NCBI RefSeq assembly: GCF_003752585.1
Contig: NZ_RKHR01000004.1
Location: 896,054 to 960,053 of the forward strand
Reading direction: 5' to 3'
Length of the DNA: 64,000 nucleotides
Origin: Sinobacterium caligoides
Lineage (GTDB): Bacteria; Pseudomonadota; Gammaproteobacteria; Pseudomonadales; Sinobacteriaceae
The notes under the pieces were generated by a model. That model saw only the letters and a program-made list of their open reading frames with translations, had not been told where the DNA came from and searched no databases. Of this stretch, positions 31,801-40,569 are shown piece by piece (position 1 is the stretch's first letter; each line of letters begins with the position of its first letter). Made by a program: the position numbers and the translations under genes.

Positions 31801-32463
31801 ATGGCTGCAATAAAATCCGCCTTGTCCACTGGCGTAGCTTTTTTAATCGCCATGGCAAATGCCAGCGCCAGCGAGAATAGTCCGGGATGGTACACTGGCT
31901 TTGCAGCCTCCACCAACATGGCTGAGCTCAAGCAATTAAACCGCCTCAATACAGACGACCTTCGCGAGGAGGATGAATACAATGGTAAATCCACCAATTT
32001 TAGCGCCGCCTTCAGTGCCGGCTACCGACTGAATGATTATTTCGCACTGAACATCGATGTCTCAAACACCGATATTGAAGGTGATATAACAAACGCAGAC
32101 CTCAACAGGAGAGTACGCGTCGAAGCAAAGCCTGTCTCGATCACGCCCGGCGTCAAATTTTTCTATGCCGTCAACCACAAGATGGATCTGTATGCCAAGC
32201 TGGGTGCGGCGATAAGCTTTGCTGAGTATCATTGCAGCGATAGCGACAACAGAGAGTACTACCAAGAACGCGGCGAGGCCAGCTGGGACCTCAGCGCTGC
32301 GCTGAGTGTAGGCACACAATGGAGACTGAACGCGCATTGGGCTATTAATGCTGAGTACACTCGCAACAATTCCACGCTAGACTTCGATTCTGAGCACGGC
32401 AATGAAATAAAGGTGAATTATGACAACCGAAGCGTCGCCCTCGGTTTGAACTACCGCTTTTAA
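31801..32463 (+). CDS. Outer-membrane beta-barrel protein, divergent family member
   Basis: This 220-residue protein has a signal peptide (MAAIKSALSTGVAFLIAMAN, cleaved after ASA). It shows the same barrel plan as the array: GWYTGFAASTNMAEL, FSAAFSAGYRLNDYFALNID, KMDLYAKLGAAISFAEY, LSVGTQWRLNAHWAINAEYT, terminal GLNYRF. Loops differ and include one Cys. Upstream AGAGGTAGCC supplies a ribosome binding site. It is clearly homologous to but much diverged from the array copies, so it is an older duplicate. Confidence 0.82.
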   Translation: MAAIKSALSTGVAFLIAMANASASENSPGWYTGFAASTNMAELKQLNRLNTDDLREEDEYNGKSTNFSAAFSAGYRLNDYFALNIDVSNTDIEGDITNADLNRRVRVEAKPVSITPGVKFFYAVNHKMDLYAKLGAAISFAEYHCSDSDNREYYQERGEASWDLSAALSVGTQWRLNAHWAINAEYTRNNSTLDFDSEHGNEIKVNYDNRSVALGLNYRF

Positions 32464-32627
32464 CCGCCCAGCACAATCAAAAGTGGCCGGGCACGACCTC
32501 CCCCCGCTGTCGTTTAGCATCACCACTAAATCGACACTTATAAAATATAAAAAAAACAATGAGCTTATTAGCAGGAAGGCATCAGCCAAAAAAAGCCATC
32601 ACTGCAAGGTATTTTTACGGACAACAT

Positions 32628-33062
32628 ATGCAGCATATAATAAAGCACGTCGTCATTTGTAGCGGCATTCTAATACTCTCCGCCAACAGCCATAGCGTGA
32701 AAAATGCGTGCGCAGCCACTGTTGTCGAGACATCAGCGCAACACCAACAAGACAACAGCGACAATGAGCAAAAGCCTTTTGCCACGTCATTCCCTGCTGG
32801 CTACCGGCTTATTGAAGAGCTTGCCCCCGAAGCCTCTGCGCCGAATAGCACGACTGTATTTTCGCTGGCACAACAAAGCGCTAACGACGTCGCGAAGAAG
32901 GTTATTAACCAGCACGAGGACGCATCAAATACCTTCCTCTTCAGTATAAAATCAACGACAAGAAGTACGAGGTCATCAATACAAACAGAACAGCTGACAG
33001 AGATCATCGCTAAAGGCAGTGCCGAAATACTGTCAGCAAGACGATCAAACAACTCACTGTAG
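32628..33062 (+). CDS. Putative secreted protein, unknown function
   Basis: The frame is open from 32559, but ATG 32628 gives a 144-residue product beginning with a signal-like helix (IIKHVVICSGILILSANSHS). The rest is polar, rich in Ser, Thr, Asn and Gln. One short stretch, FATSFPAGYRLIEELA, resembles the FSAAFSAGYRLNDYFA strand of the barrel gene just upstream, so this could be a decayed or truncated relative. No terminal Phe or other strands are seen. Weak ribosome binding site. Confidence 0.4.
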   Translation: MQHIIKHVVICSGILILSANSHSVKNACAATVVETSAQHQQDNSDNEQKPFATSFPAGYRLIEELAPEASAPNSTTVFSLAQQSANDVAKKVINQHEDASNTFLFSIKSTTRSTRSSIQTEQLTEIIAKGSAEILSARRSNNSL

Positions 33063-33402
33063 CGCCAAAGCGACGCAATATAGAAGCAATATAGAAGCAA
33101 TATAGAAGCAATATAGAAGCAATATAGAAGCAATAATAAAGTATCAATGATACCAGCTAGCGCCATTTTCCACGGCGATTTTTTCCTCTTCGTTAAGATG
33201 AGTAAAACGATATCGACAGCGATGCAACCAAAAAGCAGCGTTAGCGAGACCTAAAACAGGGACTAACCAATCAGTCTGCAATGCACCTATAGATAATTGT
33301 TATGATTCGACTAAAGTCCCGTTTATTTTTCATCACCGTTAAAACCGCCACAATTATCGAAGTTAGTAACGCTGTGTTACTAAAATATAGTGAAGGAAGG
33401 AT
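33063..33402. other. Intergenic region with 11-bp repeats and promoter
   Basis: A 340-base gap. The first part holds the 11-bp tandem repeat at 33075-33129. The remainder is A/T-rich and probably contains the promoter of the secreted protein gene at 33403; no ORF is supported. Confidence 0.5.
33075..33129. repeat. Five tandem copies of 11-mer GCAATATAGAA
   Basis: Five perfect 11-bp units, starting 12 bases after the stop of the upstream small ORF and about 270 bases before the gene at 33403. Confidence 0.95.
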
Positions 33403-35136
33403 ATGATGGAAAAAAAGGTATTAGGCCAGAAAAAAATTCTCGCCGTGAGTGTCGCACTCTCTTTATCCGCGATGGTGTCATCGGCTTACGCCGTCGAAGC
33501 AGGCGTTAAGTGCCAGCTAGACAGCGATGCAGAATGTGCAGCGATTTTACCACCGCTGCAGGATAACCACTATGCAACAGGCACTGAGCTTGCAAGCTAC
33601 GGCGGCGGTAACGGCGGCGGCGGTAACGGCGGCGGCGAAGAAGGCCCAGAATTCGGCCGCCCAGGCCTGCCCACCCCTCTCGATCCTGATTTTGGTGTCG
33701 ACGCTGTCGAGCCCGGCCCTGACGGCCCAGATTTCGGTGTCGACCAAGGCATTGTCGGCACAGACAACACGCCACCACCGGCTTGGACACCTCAGACTGG
33801 AGACGTCAATTTCCAAGTTGTCAGCCTGGGCTCCTCTGATCTAAAATCGATCAAAGGGCTTACATTCGAACTAGAAAAGGGTGAAAACATTGTCATTGGG
33901 GCTAACGGCAGAGTCTTTGTCGATGGTCGCCCTAACCCCAACTATAGCGTTAGCATTGTGCTTCCGCCTGAAGAACCAAGGCAGGGGTCTGAAAGCTACC
34001 AAGCCATCGCGGTAACAGGCTACGATGGCAGCGTCGTCGCCAGCATTTATTATAATCCGACCACACAAGTTTACACATGGCATTATAACGGCGACCAAGG
34101 CCTAGTCACTGCCGAGTATGACCAGGACCAGGGCAGCGGCACTATTCATTTCGATGACATCGAGTTAACACCGACCCCCCCTAGCGTAGCGCCAGGCTTG
34201 GCAAACTCGGCAAAAATAGCTCTAAATCCTTTGCATACAACCATGACGATTAACCTAGACAATGGCGAGGTGTACTACATTCATCACCTGCGGCAGTTTG
34301 GCACCTCAGAGCCGATAATCACTAAACTGGACGACCACGGCAACGAAGTCCCATGCGAAAATTTAGCCGTTGATATAAAGGGAGACCTAAACGAAGGCGA
34401 AATGACGATAAAAAATACCGAGACCGGCGTGACGGTTGATATTGACGTTAGCAGGAATAAGCTGGGCGTAGTGGAGGCCACATGGTCTGCAAAAGGCATT
34501 GAGGTGGTGGGGTTAGAGCATACATACGTGGGTGATTTCACTTACTCCTACCTGCAAGAGACACTTTACTGGGGTGAGGATGTGGGCACCTATCTAACCA
34601 TTGACAACACCTCCGTTAATGACAACCCCGACTCTACTTACGCTGGCGCCGTGACAATAACGACTGGCACAGGTGAAGAATACCAAATTAAAGAGAGGAG
34701 GGAGGACGGCAAACTCTTCATTTTCAAGAAAGATGACGAAGGCGATTTCAAAAAAGCCAAGCTTAACGTCGAGGTGGTCACCCGCGAGGATCGAGTAACT
34801 CAGTCCTTCCTTAGTCCTCTTGTCGTTATCACAGGAAATGGAAGCTCGGAGCTTGCGGGGCAAACAACCAAACTCGTTCGTGTCGGTAACCGAGTGTACT
34901 GGGCATCCGATATGGGTGGTGTTAGACAAATCGGCCGAATAGTCACAGAAGACGGTAAGTATTATTGGAAGACCAATGATGTAACCCCGATATCTCCAGC
35001 CCCGCTATCAGCGGATCAAAAAAGTGAGTTACAGCAACAAGTAGCAAGCCTATCACCGCAGCAGAAAAATAAGCTGCGCCAAAAGGCCGCTAATCTGCGT
35101 AATCGCATCCAGCAGCGTCTCGCATCTCGCCACTGA
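33403..35136 (+). CDS. Secreted protein with Gly/Pro-rich linker and beta-rich body, unknown
   Basis: The 577-residue product has a signal peptide (KKILAVSVALSLSAMVSSAY, cleaved near AVEAG). Two cysteines follow (VKCQLDSDAECAAILP), then a glycine run (YGGGNGGGGNGGGEEGP) and a proline/aspartate linker in which DFGVD occurs twice. Residues 130-520 look like repeated beta strands (VNFQVVSLGSSDLK, TMTINLDNGEVYYIHH, GAVTITTGTGEEYQIKE). The C-terminus is a basic Gln-rich helix (LSPQQKNKLRQKAANLRNR). GGAAGG before the ATG is a strong ribosome binding site. No family is recognised. It precedes a barrel gene by 71 bases and may be a surface partner of it. Confidence 0.65.
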   Translation: MMEKKVLGQKKILAVSVALSLSAMVSSAYAVEAGVKCQLDSDAECAAILPPLQDNHYATGTELASYGGGNGGGGNGGGEEGPEFGRPGLPTPLDPDFGVDAVEPGPDGPDFGVDQGIVGTDNTPPPAWTPQTGDVNFQVVSLGSSDLKSIKGLTFELEKGENIVIGANGRVFVDGRPNPNYSVSIVLPPEEPRQGSESYQAIAVTGYDGSVVASIYYNPTTQVYTWHYNGDQGLVTAEYDQDQGSGTIHFDDIELTPTPPSVAPGLANSAKIALNPLHTTMTINLDNGEVYYIHHLRQFGTSEPIITKLDDHGNEVPCENLAVDIKGDLNEGEMTIKNTETGVTVDIDVSRNKLGVVEATWSAKGIEVVGLEHTYVGDFTYSYLQETLYWGEDVGTYLTIDNTSVNDNPDSTYAGAVTITTGTGEEYQIKERREDGKLFIFKKDDEGDFKKAKLNVEVVTREDRVTQSFLSPLVVITGNGSSELAGQTTKLVRVGNRVYWASDMGGVRQIGRIVTEDGKYYWKTNDVTPISPAPLSADQKSELQQQVASLSPQQKNKLRQKAANLRNRIQQRLASRH

Positions 35137-35152
35137 TCCCATCTCCTGTGAA

Positions 35153-35180
35153 GCCGGCGGCCGCCACAGCGGCCGCTGGC
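35153..35180 (+). terminator. Very GC-rich hairpin between secreted protein and barrel genes
   Basis: GCCGGCGGCCGC pairs with GCGGCCGCTGGC (11 of 12) around CACA. It lies between the stop at 35136 and the next start at 35208, without a U-run, so it may attenuate rather than end transcription. Confidence 0.5.
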
Positions 35181-35207
35181 CCTATTACCGAAATTGAGCG
35201 ACTTATT

Positions 35208-35933
35208 ATGAAAAAAATTATTTTAACCGCCGCCGTGATGGCTGCAACGCTGGCGGCCACCACCGCATCGGCACAATCCTCACTGTTAGATGAAGTACAG
35301 AGTGGCAGTAATTACAAGAACACCAACTTTAACGCCCAGGTCTATCAGATTGACGACGACTACGATACCGTCGCCGCTTTCACCGCCAACGTCCAGGTAA
35401 ACGACGCGTTGCGCATGTCGGCTCAGCTCGACACCGAAGGCTATATGGAAGTCAGCGCCGGTTACGGTTTTGCCTTTAATAACGGCATCTACCTCGAGCC
35501 TTATGCCAACTACGGAAAAACGGATTTTCTCGATATTTACTCGCTCGGCGCCTTTAGTGGCCTCGCCATCACCGAGAAGCTAATGATGTTTGCCGACGTG
35601 TCGCACCAGTGGCGCAACGGCCGTGATATCGGTGACGTCTACGACGCAAGCTCGAGCAATCAGCGCGAGTTGCTAACGGCGATCGGTGCCAGCTACGACC
35701 TACTGGACTCGTTGAATGCCTCCTATACTTTCCACTACGACAATGTGATAGAAGATGGCGGCATGAAGAACGAGAGCGACAGCCGTACCAGCCATGAGAT
35801 CAACCTAACCTATAGCGGTTTCGGCCGTTTCGAACCGTACGTTCAATACACTACCGGCGAGTACCGCGTCAGCGAAGGCGCCCAGGTGTCGAACGAAGAA
35901 AGCGTTGAGTTTGGTTTTAATTACCGCTTTTAA
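35208..35933 (+). CDS. Outer-membrane beta-barrel-like protein, duplicate 1
   Basis: The 241-residue product starts at ATG 35208, where the signal peptide begins (KKIILTAAVMAATLAATTAS, cleaved after AQ); a frame extending to 35148 is unlikely because it runs through the GC-rich hairpin. The mature part consists of alternating strands (YDTVAAFTANVQVNDAL, MEVSAGYGFAFNNGIYLEPY, LNASYTFHYDNVIEDGG) and ends FGFNYRF, as expected for an outer-membrane barrel of about ten strands. No named family. It has no strong promoter of its own and probably is read from 33403. The mature protein is identical to the next copy. Confidence 0.72.
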   Translation: MKKIILTAAVMAATLAATTASAQSSLLDEVQSGSNYKNTNFNAQVYQIDDDYDTVAAFTANVQVNDALRMSAQLDTEGYMEVSAGYGFAFNNGIYLEPYANYGKTDFLDIYSLGAFSGLAITEKLMMFADVSHQWRNGRDIGDVYDASSSNQRELLTAIGASYDLLDSLNASYTFHYDNVIEDGGMKNESDSRTSHEINLTYSGFGRFEPYVQYTTGEYRVSEGAQVSNEESVEFGFNYRF

Positions 35934-36305
35934 TGCGTAGCCATAACGGCGACCGCCAGTAATATCCCGGCAGACAAACTACCTTCCTTCAGAGAAAGTG
36001 CGTCCCGCCGGGCAAAAAATAGCCCATCCCTAATGGGCAATTTTTTACCCGCCATCATCCGCGGGTTTTTTTTGCCAGCAGGATGCTAGCAACCTTCTAC
36101 TGCTCCTCTTCTACTCCCCCTATTCTACTGCCCCAGCAACACTGGCAGCTTCCTCTGTTTCCTGACAATGCCTGCAGCACGCAGACAACACATCACTATT
36201 TGTGATAACACAACCCAACTTCCATGTGTTTTTTATCATCGGTTAACTCACCATAATAACCTGATTGTAGTTTCAGACTACCAATACACCTGAAGGAAGG
36301 TCATT
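35934..36305. other. Intergenic region between barrel duplicates
   Basis: A 372-base gap holding two consecutive terminators (36022-36073), a C/T-rich stretch, and an A/T-rich promoter region leading to the GAAGGAAGG ribosome binding site of the second copy. Confidence 0.55.
36022..36073 (+). terminator. Two consecutive intrinsic terminators after duplicate 1
   Basis: Stem 1: GCCCAT/ATGGGC (36022-36038) followed by T6. Stem 2: ACCCGC/GCGGGT (36047-36066) followed by T8. The pair is repeated after the second copy. Confidence 0.8.
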
Positions 36306-37052
36306 ATGAATAACATTTTATTGGTTCAGAAAAAATTTATTTTAACCGCCGCCGTGATGGCTGCAACGCTGGCTGCCACCACCGCATCGGCGCAATCCTC
36401 ACTGTTAGATGAAGTACAGAGTGGCAGTAATTACAAGAACACCAACTTTAACGCCCAGGTCTATCAGATTGACGACGACTACGATACCGTCGCCGCTTTC
36501 ACCGCCAACGTCCAGGTAAACGACGCGTTGCGCATGTCGGCTCAGCTCGACACCGAAGGCTATATGGAAGTCAGCGCCGGTTACGGTTTTGCCTTTAATA
36601 ACGGCATCTACCTCGAGCCTTATGCCAACTACGGAAAAACGGATTTTCTCGATATTTACTCGCTCGGCGCCTTTAGTGGCCTCGCCATCACCGAGAAGCT
36701 AATGATGTTTGCCGACGTGTCGCACCAGTGGCGCAACGGCCGTGATATCGGCGACGTCTACGACGCAAGCTCGAGCAATCAGCGCGAGTTGCTAACCGCG
36801 ATCGGTGCCAGCTACGACCTACTGGACTCGTTGAATGCCTCCTATACTTTCCACTACGACAATGTGATAGAAGATGGCGGCATGAAAAACGAGAGCGACA
36901 GCCGTACCAGCCATGAGATCAACCTAACCTATAGCGGTTTCGGTCGTTTCGAACCGTACGTTCAATACACCACCGGCGAGTACCGCGTCAGCGAAGGCGC
37001 CCAGGTGTCGAACGAAGAGAGCGTTGAGTTTGGTTTTAATTACCGCTTTTAA
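36306..37052 (+). CDS. Outer-membrane beta-barrel-like protein, duplicate 2
   Basis: The 248-residue product is identical to the protein from 35208 from residue ILTAAVM onward; the few DNA differences in the shared part are all at silent positions. The N-terminus differs (MNNILLVQKKF) and resembles that of the secreted protein at 33403 (VLGQKKIL), as does the upstream GAAGGAAGG ribosome binding site. This copy has its own promoter region. It therefore looks like the same barrel placed behind a second expression signal. Confidence 0.75.
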   Translation: MNNILLVQKKFILTAAVMAATLAATTASAQSSLLDEVQSGSNYKNTNFNAQVYQIDDDYDTVAAFTANVQVNDALRMSAQLDTEGYMEVSAGYGFAFNNGIYLEPYANYGKTDFLDIYSLGAFSGLAITEKLMMFADVSHQWRNGRDIGDVYDASSSNQRELLTAIGASYDLLDSLNASYTFHYDNVIEDGGMKNESDSRTSHEINLTYSGFGRFEPYVQYTTGEYRVSEGAQVSNEESVEFGFNYRF

Positions 37053-37429
37053 TGCTTAACCATAACGGCGACCGCTAATAGTGTCCCGGCAGACAAGCAT
37101 GCTTTAGAAAAGTATGCTCCATCGATTAAAAAATCGCCCGTCCCTATCGGGCAACTTTTCACCCGCCATCACCCGCGGGTTTTTTTATTAACGATGCACA
37201 CGCCAAGCACGGCGACTTAGAAGCCACATAGCTTTTTATTATATTTCAAACAAAGATCTCTTTATTTTTTGTTATACATAGAAGCCATAAAATAATCACA
37301 TCGAATCAAGCGCTGACCTGACGCAACGCCAGCTACAAATAAATGCATAGCCACTGAACACGGCCTCCCCAGCACGAAGGCTAAGCCATGCATTAGACAT
37401 TCTGAAGCTATATTTTAGGGAATATATTG
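37053..37429. other. Intergenic region with terminators and array-type promoter
   Basis: A 377-base gap. It contains the copied terminator pair and, at about 37256-37320, a diverged version of the barrel-array promoter block (TTATTTTTTGTTATACATAG, then CATAAAATAATCACATC). There is only a single AAATAAA in place of the octamer tract. Confidence 0.55.
37136..37186 (+). terminator. Two consecutive intrinsic terminators after duplicate 2
   Basis: GCCCG/CGGGC (37136-37152) and ACCCGC/GCGGGT (37161-37180), the latter followed by T7. Homologous to the pair at 36022-36073. Confidence 0.8.
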
Positions 37430-38059
37430 ATGAAGATTTTAAAATTAACGCTAATCGTTAGCGCCTCGCTGCTCATCGCCATCAGCAATGCCGATGCCGC
37501 TGAAAAACAGCATTCTGGCTGGTACGCCGGCGCGAGTGTTAACAACAGCCAAATAAAAATTAAAGATCGCGATGACGACAAGACATTTATCGGCGCCTCA
37601 TTTACAGCCGGCTATCAACTCAGTGAGCATCTTGCCCTTGAACTCGGCGTATCGACTCTCGATATCTCAGAGGGGGATGGCGACGAAGAGAGCAGCTGGG
37701 AGGTCAGAGTAAAGCCAATCTTTCTGACACCGGCGGTAAAATGGTCCATCGCCGCCAGCGAAAGTATCGACCTGTATGCCAAGCTCGGCGCATCCATCGC
37801 ATTTACGGACAGTCAAGTGACTAACACTTCGACAGGCGAGGACTTAGAAATCCTTGAGGCTCGCTCAGAATGGGACGTCAACCCGACATTTAGTGTTGGC
37901 GCCGAGTGGCAGCTTGACCACAACTGGGCCGTTAATGCCGAGTACACCTACAGCCCCACCGCGTTAGGTGTAGAGACTGAATTTGACGGCAGCAACTACA
38001 ATGACGACCTCGACCTAGAAGTACAGAGCCTCATGATCGGCTTACACTACCACTTCTAG
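37430..38059 (+). CDS. Outer-membrane beta-barrel protein, outlying family member
   Basis: The 209-residue product (ATG 37430, with AGGG nine bases upstream) is a clear paralogue of the array. It has signal peptide MKILKLTLIVSASLLIAISN, strands GWYAGASVNNSQIKIKD, FTAGYQLSEHLALELGV, SIDLYAKLGASIAFTDS and GAEWQLDHNWAVNAEYTYSP, and terminal GLHYHF. It combines type A-like strands with its own loops. Its promoter region is related to that of the array but lacks an expanded octamer tract, so it may be the non-variable founder. Confidence 0.82.
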   Translation: MKILKLTLIVSASLLIAISNADAAEKQHSGWYAGASVNNSQIKIKDRDDDKTFIGASFTAGYQLSEHLALELGVSTLDISEGDGDEESSWEVRVKPIFLTPAVKWSIAASESIDLYAKLGASIAFTDSQVTNTSTGEDLEILEARSEWDVNPTFSVGAEWQLDHNWAVNAEYTYSPTALGVETEFDGSNYNDDLDLEVQSLMIGLHYHF

Positions 38060-38112
38060 CCGCTGCCGCCGATGCCGTCATCGCCCCGCACACACGAGGC
38101 AGGTGGCGGTTG

Positions 38113-40569
38113 CTAGTGGCAGTCAACCATCGCCGTCGCGGGCGGCGTACGCTCTTTGATAAAAGCACCATTAGCCCCCGGGCACGCCATGCCCGAGCCA
38201 GGCTTTTGGCTACAGATGGCGACCTGTGCCTTGGTCGGCGGCGTCACAAAGAATGACGCTGGGGCCTGATAGGTTATCGACCAGACGCCCGGCTGATAGC
38301 TGTTAGCCACAATCTGCATAAACTCATCGGCGAGCGTCGCTTCCATCGTCGTCGGGTAGCGATCAAACATCAGGAAATAACGCACCTGACTATCTGACTT
38401 CAGATAATCACTCTGTACCGAACTCCCCTCTAAAGTCACTGTTACCGTATTGCTAGCCGGGTCAAGGTGACAGCTCTGCGTCGTTGGAAAGCTCATATTA
38501 CTGCCTCCAATATTTACCACTTTCTCGATACCGAGCTGCTGATCACCAGCGTTGGGTGCCTGAAACACAATTAATTCACTCACCCCTTCCTTCGAGGGTG
38601 TAACGCGTTGCGGCGAGAAGTAAATATTCTGCTTTTCACCGTTCACCAACAACGTCAAAGGCACCTGCACATTCGCCAGATCAAACGGCGCTGGCTGGCC
38701 ATTTTCATAAGTCACCGTACTCAATGCATTCACACGCAAGCCGACATGATAAAGCGTCGAATCCGCAAACTGAGGAATCACCGTATTGGTCAAGTCCCCT
38801 AGACTAATAGTCAACGGGTGCGGCTGCACCATCTTACCGCTCGCAGTCGTGCTGTCCGCCACCATCGTGTCGTCGTTCAAGGTACCGTCCTGGGCAAGCG
38901 CGTCATCGTAAGCGAAGGTGTAAATAGGCTGCACCGAAGAAGCACCGCCAATACTGTGCAAGCCCTTCGAATACAGGTCATACCAAGGGCCAGTATTGAC
39001 CGACGCCGGTAACAAGCTCTGCTGATAAAGTAGCCCCTGCGCTTGCGCGGCGGCGAAATACGGCTTTGACAGCGGTAATGCCTGCCCGCTGCTATCCAAC
39101 AGCTCTGGGTAAGGCATTAAACCGGCCACCACGGCAGAGGTAAACTCGCGTACGATAATTGACTCTGGCGTATCCTTTGGCTGGTCAAAGCTCTCACCGG
39201 CACCACCGAAATACGGTTTAGCACTGTTCGGCAGCTTAATGCGAATCAGCTTGGTCTGCGTTTGATTATTAAAAACAAGAAAACCTGCATCGATATAACC
39301 GGTAAACAAGTAGTCGTTCAGCGGTGCGGCACTCGAGTTATTCTTCAGGTCAGCCTCGGTATTAATCACCATGCGGTGGCTCGAACTTTGAGCATAATAA
39401 TTTTCTAGCTCAGCAAGATAATCAATCCCGTACTGGCTGGCGTCGTGCAAGTATTTTGTATCGAACGAGGGGTTACCATAGGCGCCGGTATCGGCCATCG
39501 CCTTACTGGGCGACACAATGCGAAGCTGGCTACTCGCTCCTGTCGTCGGTGTATACGTTAATGACAGTTTATCCCACTGCGCCGCACTGGATAGAGGGGC
39601 TGAACTCAGCACCTGCTGTTGCAGCGAAAAGATAGCACTACGGCTCGCCGTCAACCCCGACTGTGCCAACCGAGTCACACAGCCACCACCCGCACTGCCA
39701 TTACAGTTATTGGCAACACTGTTGTCGGGCACCTGCTGCGATAAGGCTAAGGGCAGAGAGAAAAAATCAACCGCCGTCGGATTGGCCCAGCTACCGTTAT
39801 TGGCCGTAAACGAGAATTCGACCTTATCAAACAGGTAGTAATAATTGCCGTCCCTGTTATTAAAACCATCGGGGTCGGCAATCGTCGGCTCTCCGGTCTT
39901 GGCATCGGCGACGATATCAAAATCCACCGGGTGCTCTAACGAAACATATAAGCGGCCTGACTGCAGTAGTGGTAATTTTAACTGGTGCTGCGTCACCGAC
40001 ACCCCTTCGACCAGTGTGTCGACACGCAGGTCTGCTAGTTTGAAAGCGTATTGGCTGCTATCTGTGCCGGCAGTGACAACTTCACAACGACTCTCACCAG
40101 TCTGAAAGTCCGTCACCTTAACGAAGCAGTGCTTAGCGTTAGGGCCAGGGGTTTTTGCCTTAGCTATAATATAGACCTGATCATCGCCCACCCACTTATT
40201 ACCGGCAGGGCCACTGTTGTTCTCGATATTGACGGGAAACCAAGGCCCCGTATACGTGCCCGGTGCCGACAGTCGCGTACAGCTTACCGCAATATCATCG
40301 ACGTGCCCCGCATTCACAGCCCCCTCGCCGTTAGATACTTCACAGCGGTGGTCTTCAGGCTGCTGAGCAACGGTGACCGCATAGCTGGTTAAGTGTGGAT
40401 AACTCTGTTCAAAGGTAAAGCGACCGTTGTCAGCGACATGAAGCGCATTGCCCTGACCATCCTCCAACACCACATGGCTTTCTTCTAAACCGCTCAACTC
40501 ACCGCCCAGCTCATAACAACCGCCGAGAGCGGCGACAAGCCCTAATAAAGATACTTTCTTATACATCAT
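38113..40569 (-). CDS. Lipoprotein with GH64 / beta-1,3-glucanase-like domain
   Basis: This 818-residue protein has a lipobox (LVAALGGC, Cys18), so it is predicted to be lipid-anchored. After an N-terminal region with two spaced Cys motifs, residues about 110-510 contain YLFDKVEFSF and NPTAVDFFSLPLAL. These match the family 64 laminaripentaose-producing beta-1,3-glucanase / thaumatin-like fold as I remember it. The C-terminal 250 residues are beta-rich with Cys pairs and no match. A role in binding or cutting beta-1,3-glucan (laminarin) from algae would fit a marine habitat, but catalytic residues were not verified. A 12-copy octamer repeat lies about 240 bases upstream. Confidence 0.55.
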   Translation of the reverse strand: MMYKKVSLLGLVAALGGCYELGGELSGLEESHVVLEDGQGNALHVADNGRFTFEQSYPHLTSYAVTVAQQPEDHRCEVSNGEGAVNAGHVDDIAVSCTRLSAPGTYTGPWFPVNIENNSGPAGNKWVGDDQVYIIAKAKTPGPNAKHCFVKVTDFQTGESRCEVVTAGTDSSQYAFKLADLRVDTLVEGVSVTQHQLKLPLLQSGRLYVSLEHPVDFDIVADAKTGEPTIADPDGFNNRDGNYYYLFDKVEFSFTANNGSWANPTAVDFFSLPLALSQQVPDNSVANNCNGSAGGGCVTRLAQSGLTASRSAIFSLQQQVLSSAPLSSAAQWDKLSLTYTPTTGASSQLRIVSPSKAMADTGAYGNPSFDTKYLHDASQYGIDYLAELENYYAQSSSHRMVINTEADLKNNSSAAPLNDYLFTGYIDAGFLVFNNQTQTKLIRIKLPNSAKPYFGGAGESFDQPKDTPESIIVREFTSAVVAGLMPYPELLDSSGQALPLSKPYFAAAQAQGLLYQQSLLPASVNTGPWYDLYSKGLHSIGGASSVQPIYTFAYDDALAQDGTLNDDTMVADSTTASGKMVQPHPLTISLGDLTNTVIPQFADSTLYHVGLRVNALSTVTYENGQPAPFDLANVQVPLTLLVNGEKQNIYFSPQRVTPSKEGVSELIVFQAPNAGDQQLGIEKVVNIGGSNMSFPTTQSCHLDPASNTVTVTLEGSSVQSDYLKSDSQVRYFLMFDRYPTTMEATLADEFMQIVANSYQPGVWSITYQAPASFFVTPPTKAQVAICSQKPGSGMACPGANGAFIKERTPPATAMVDCH

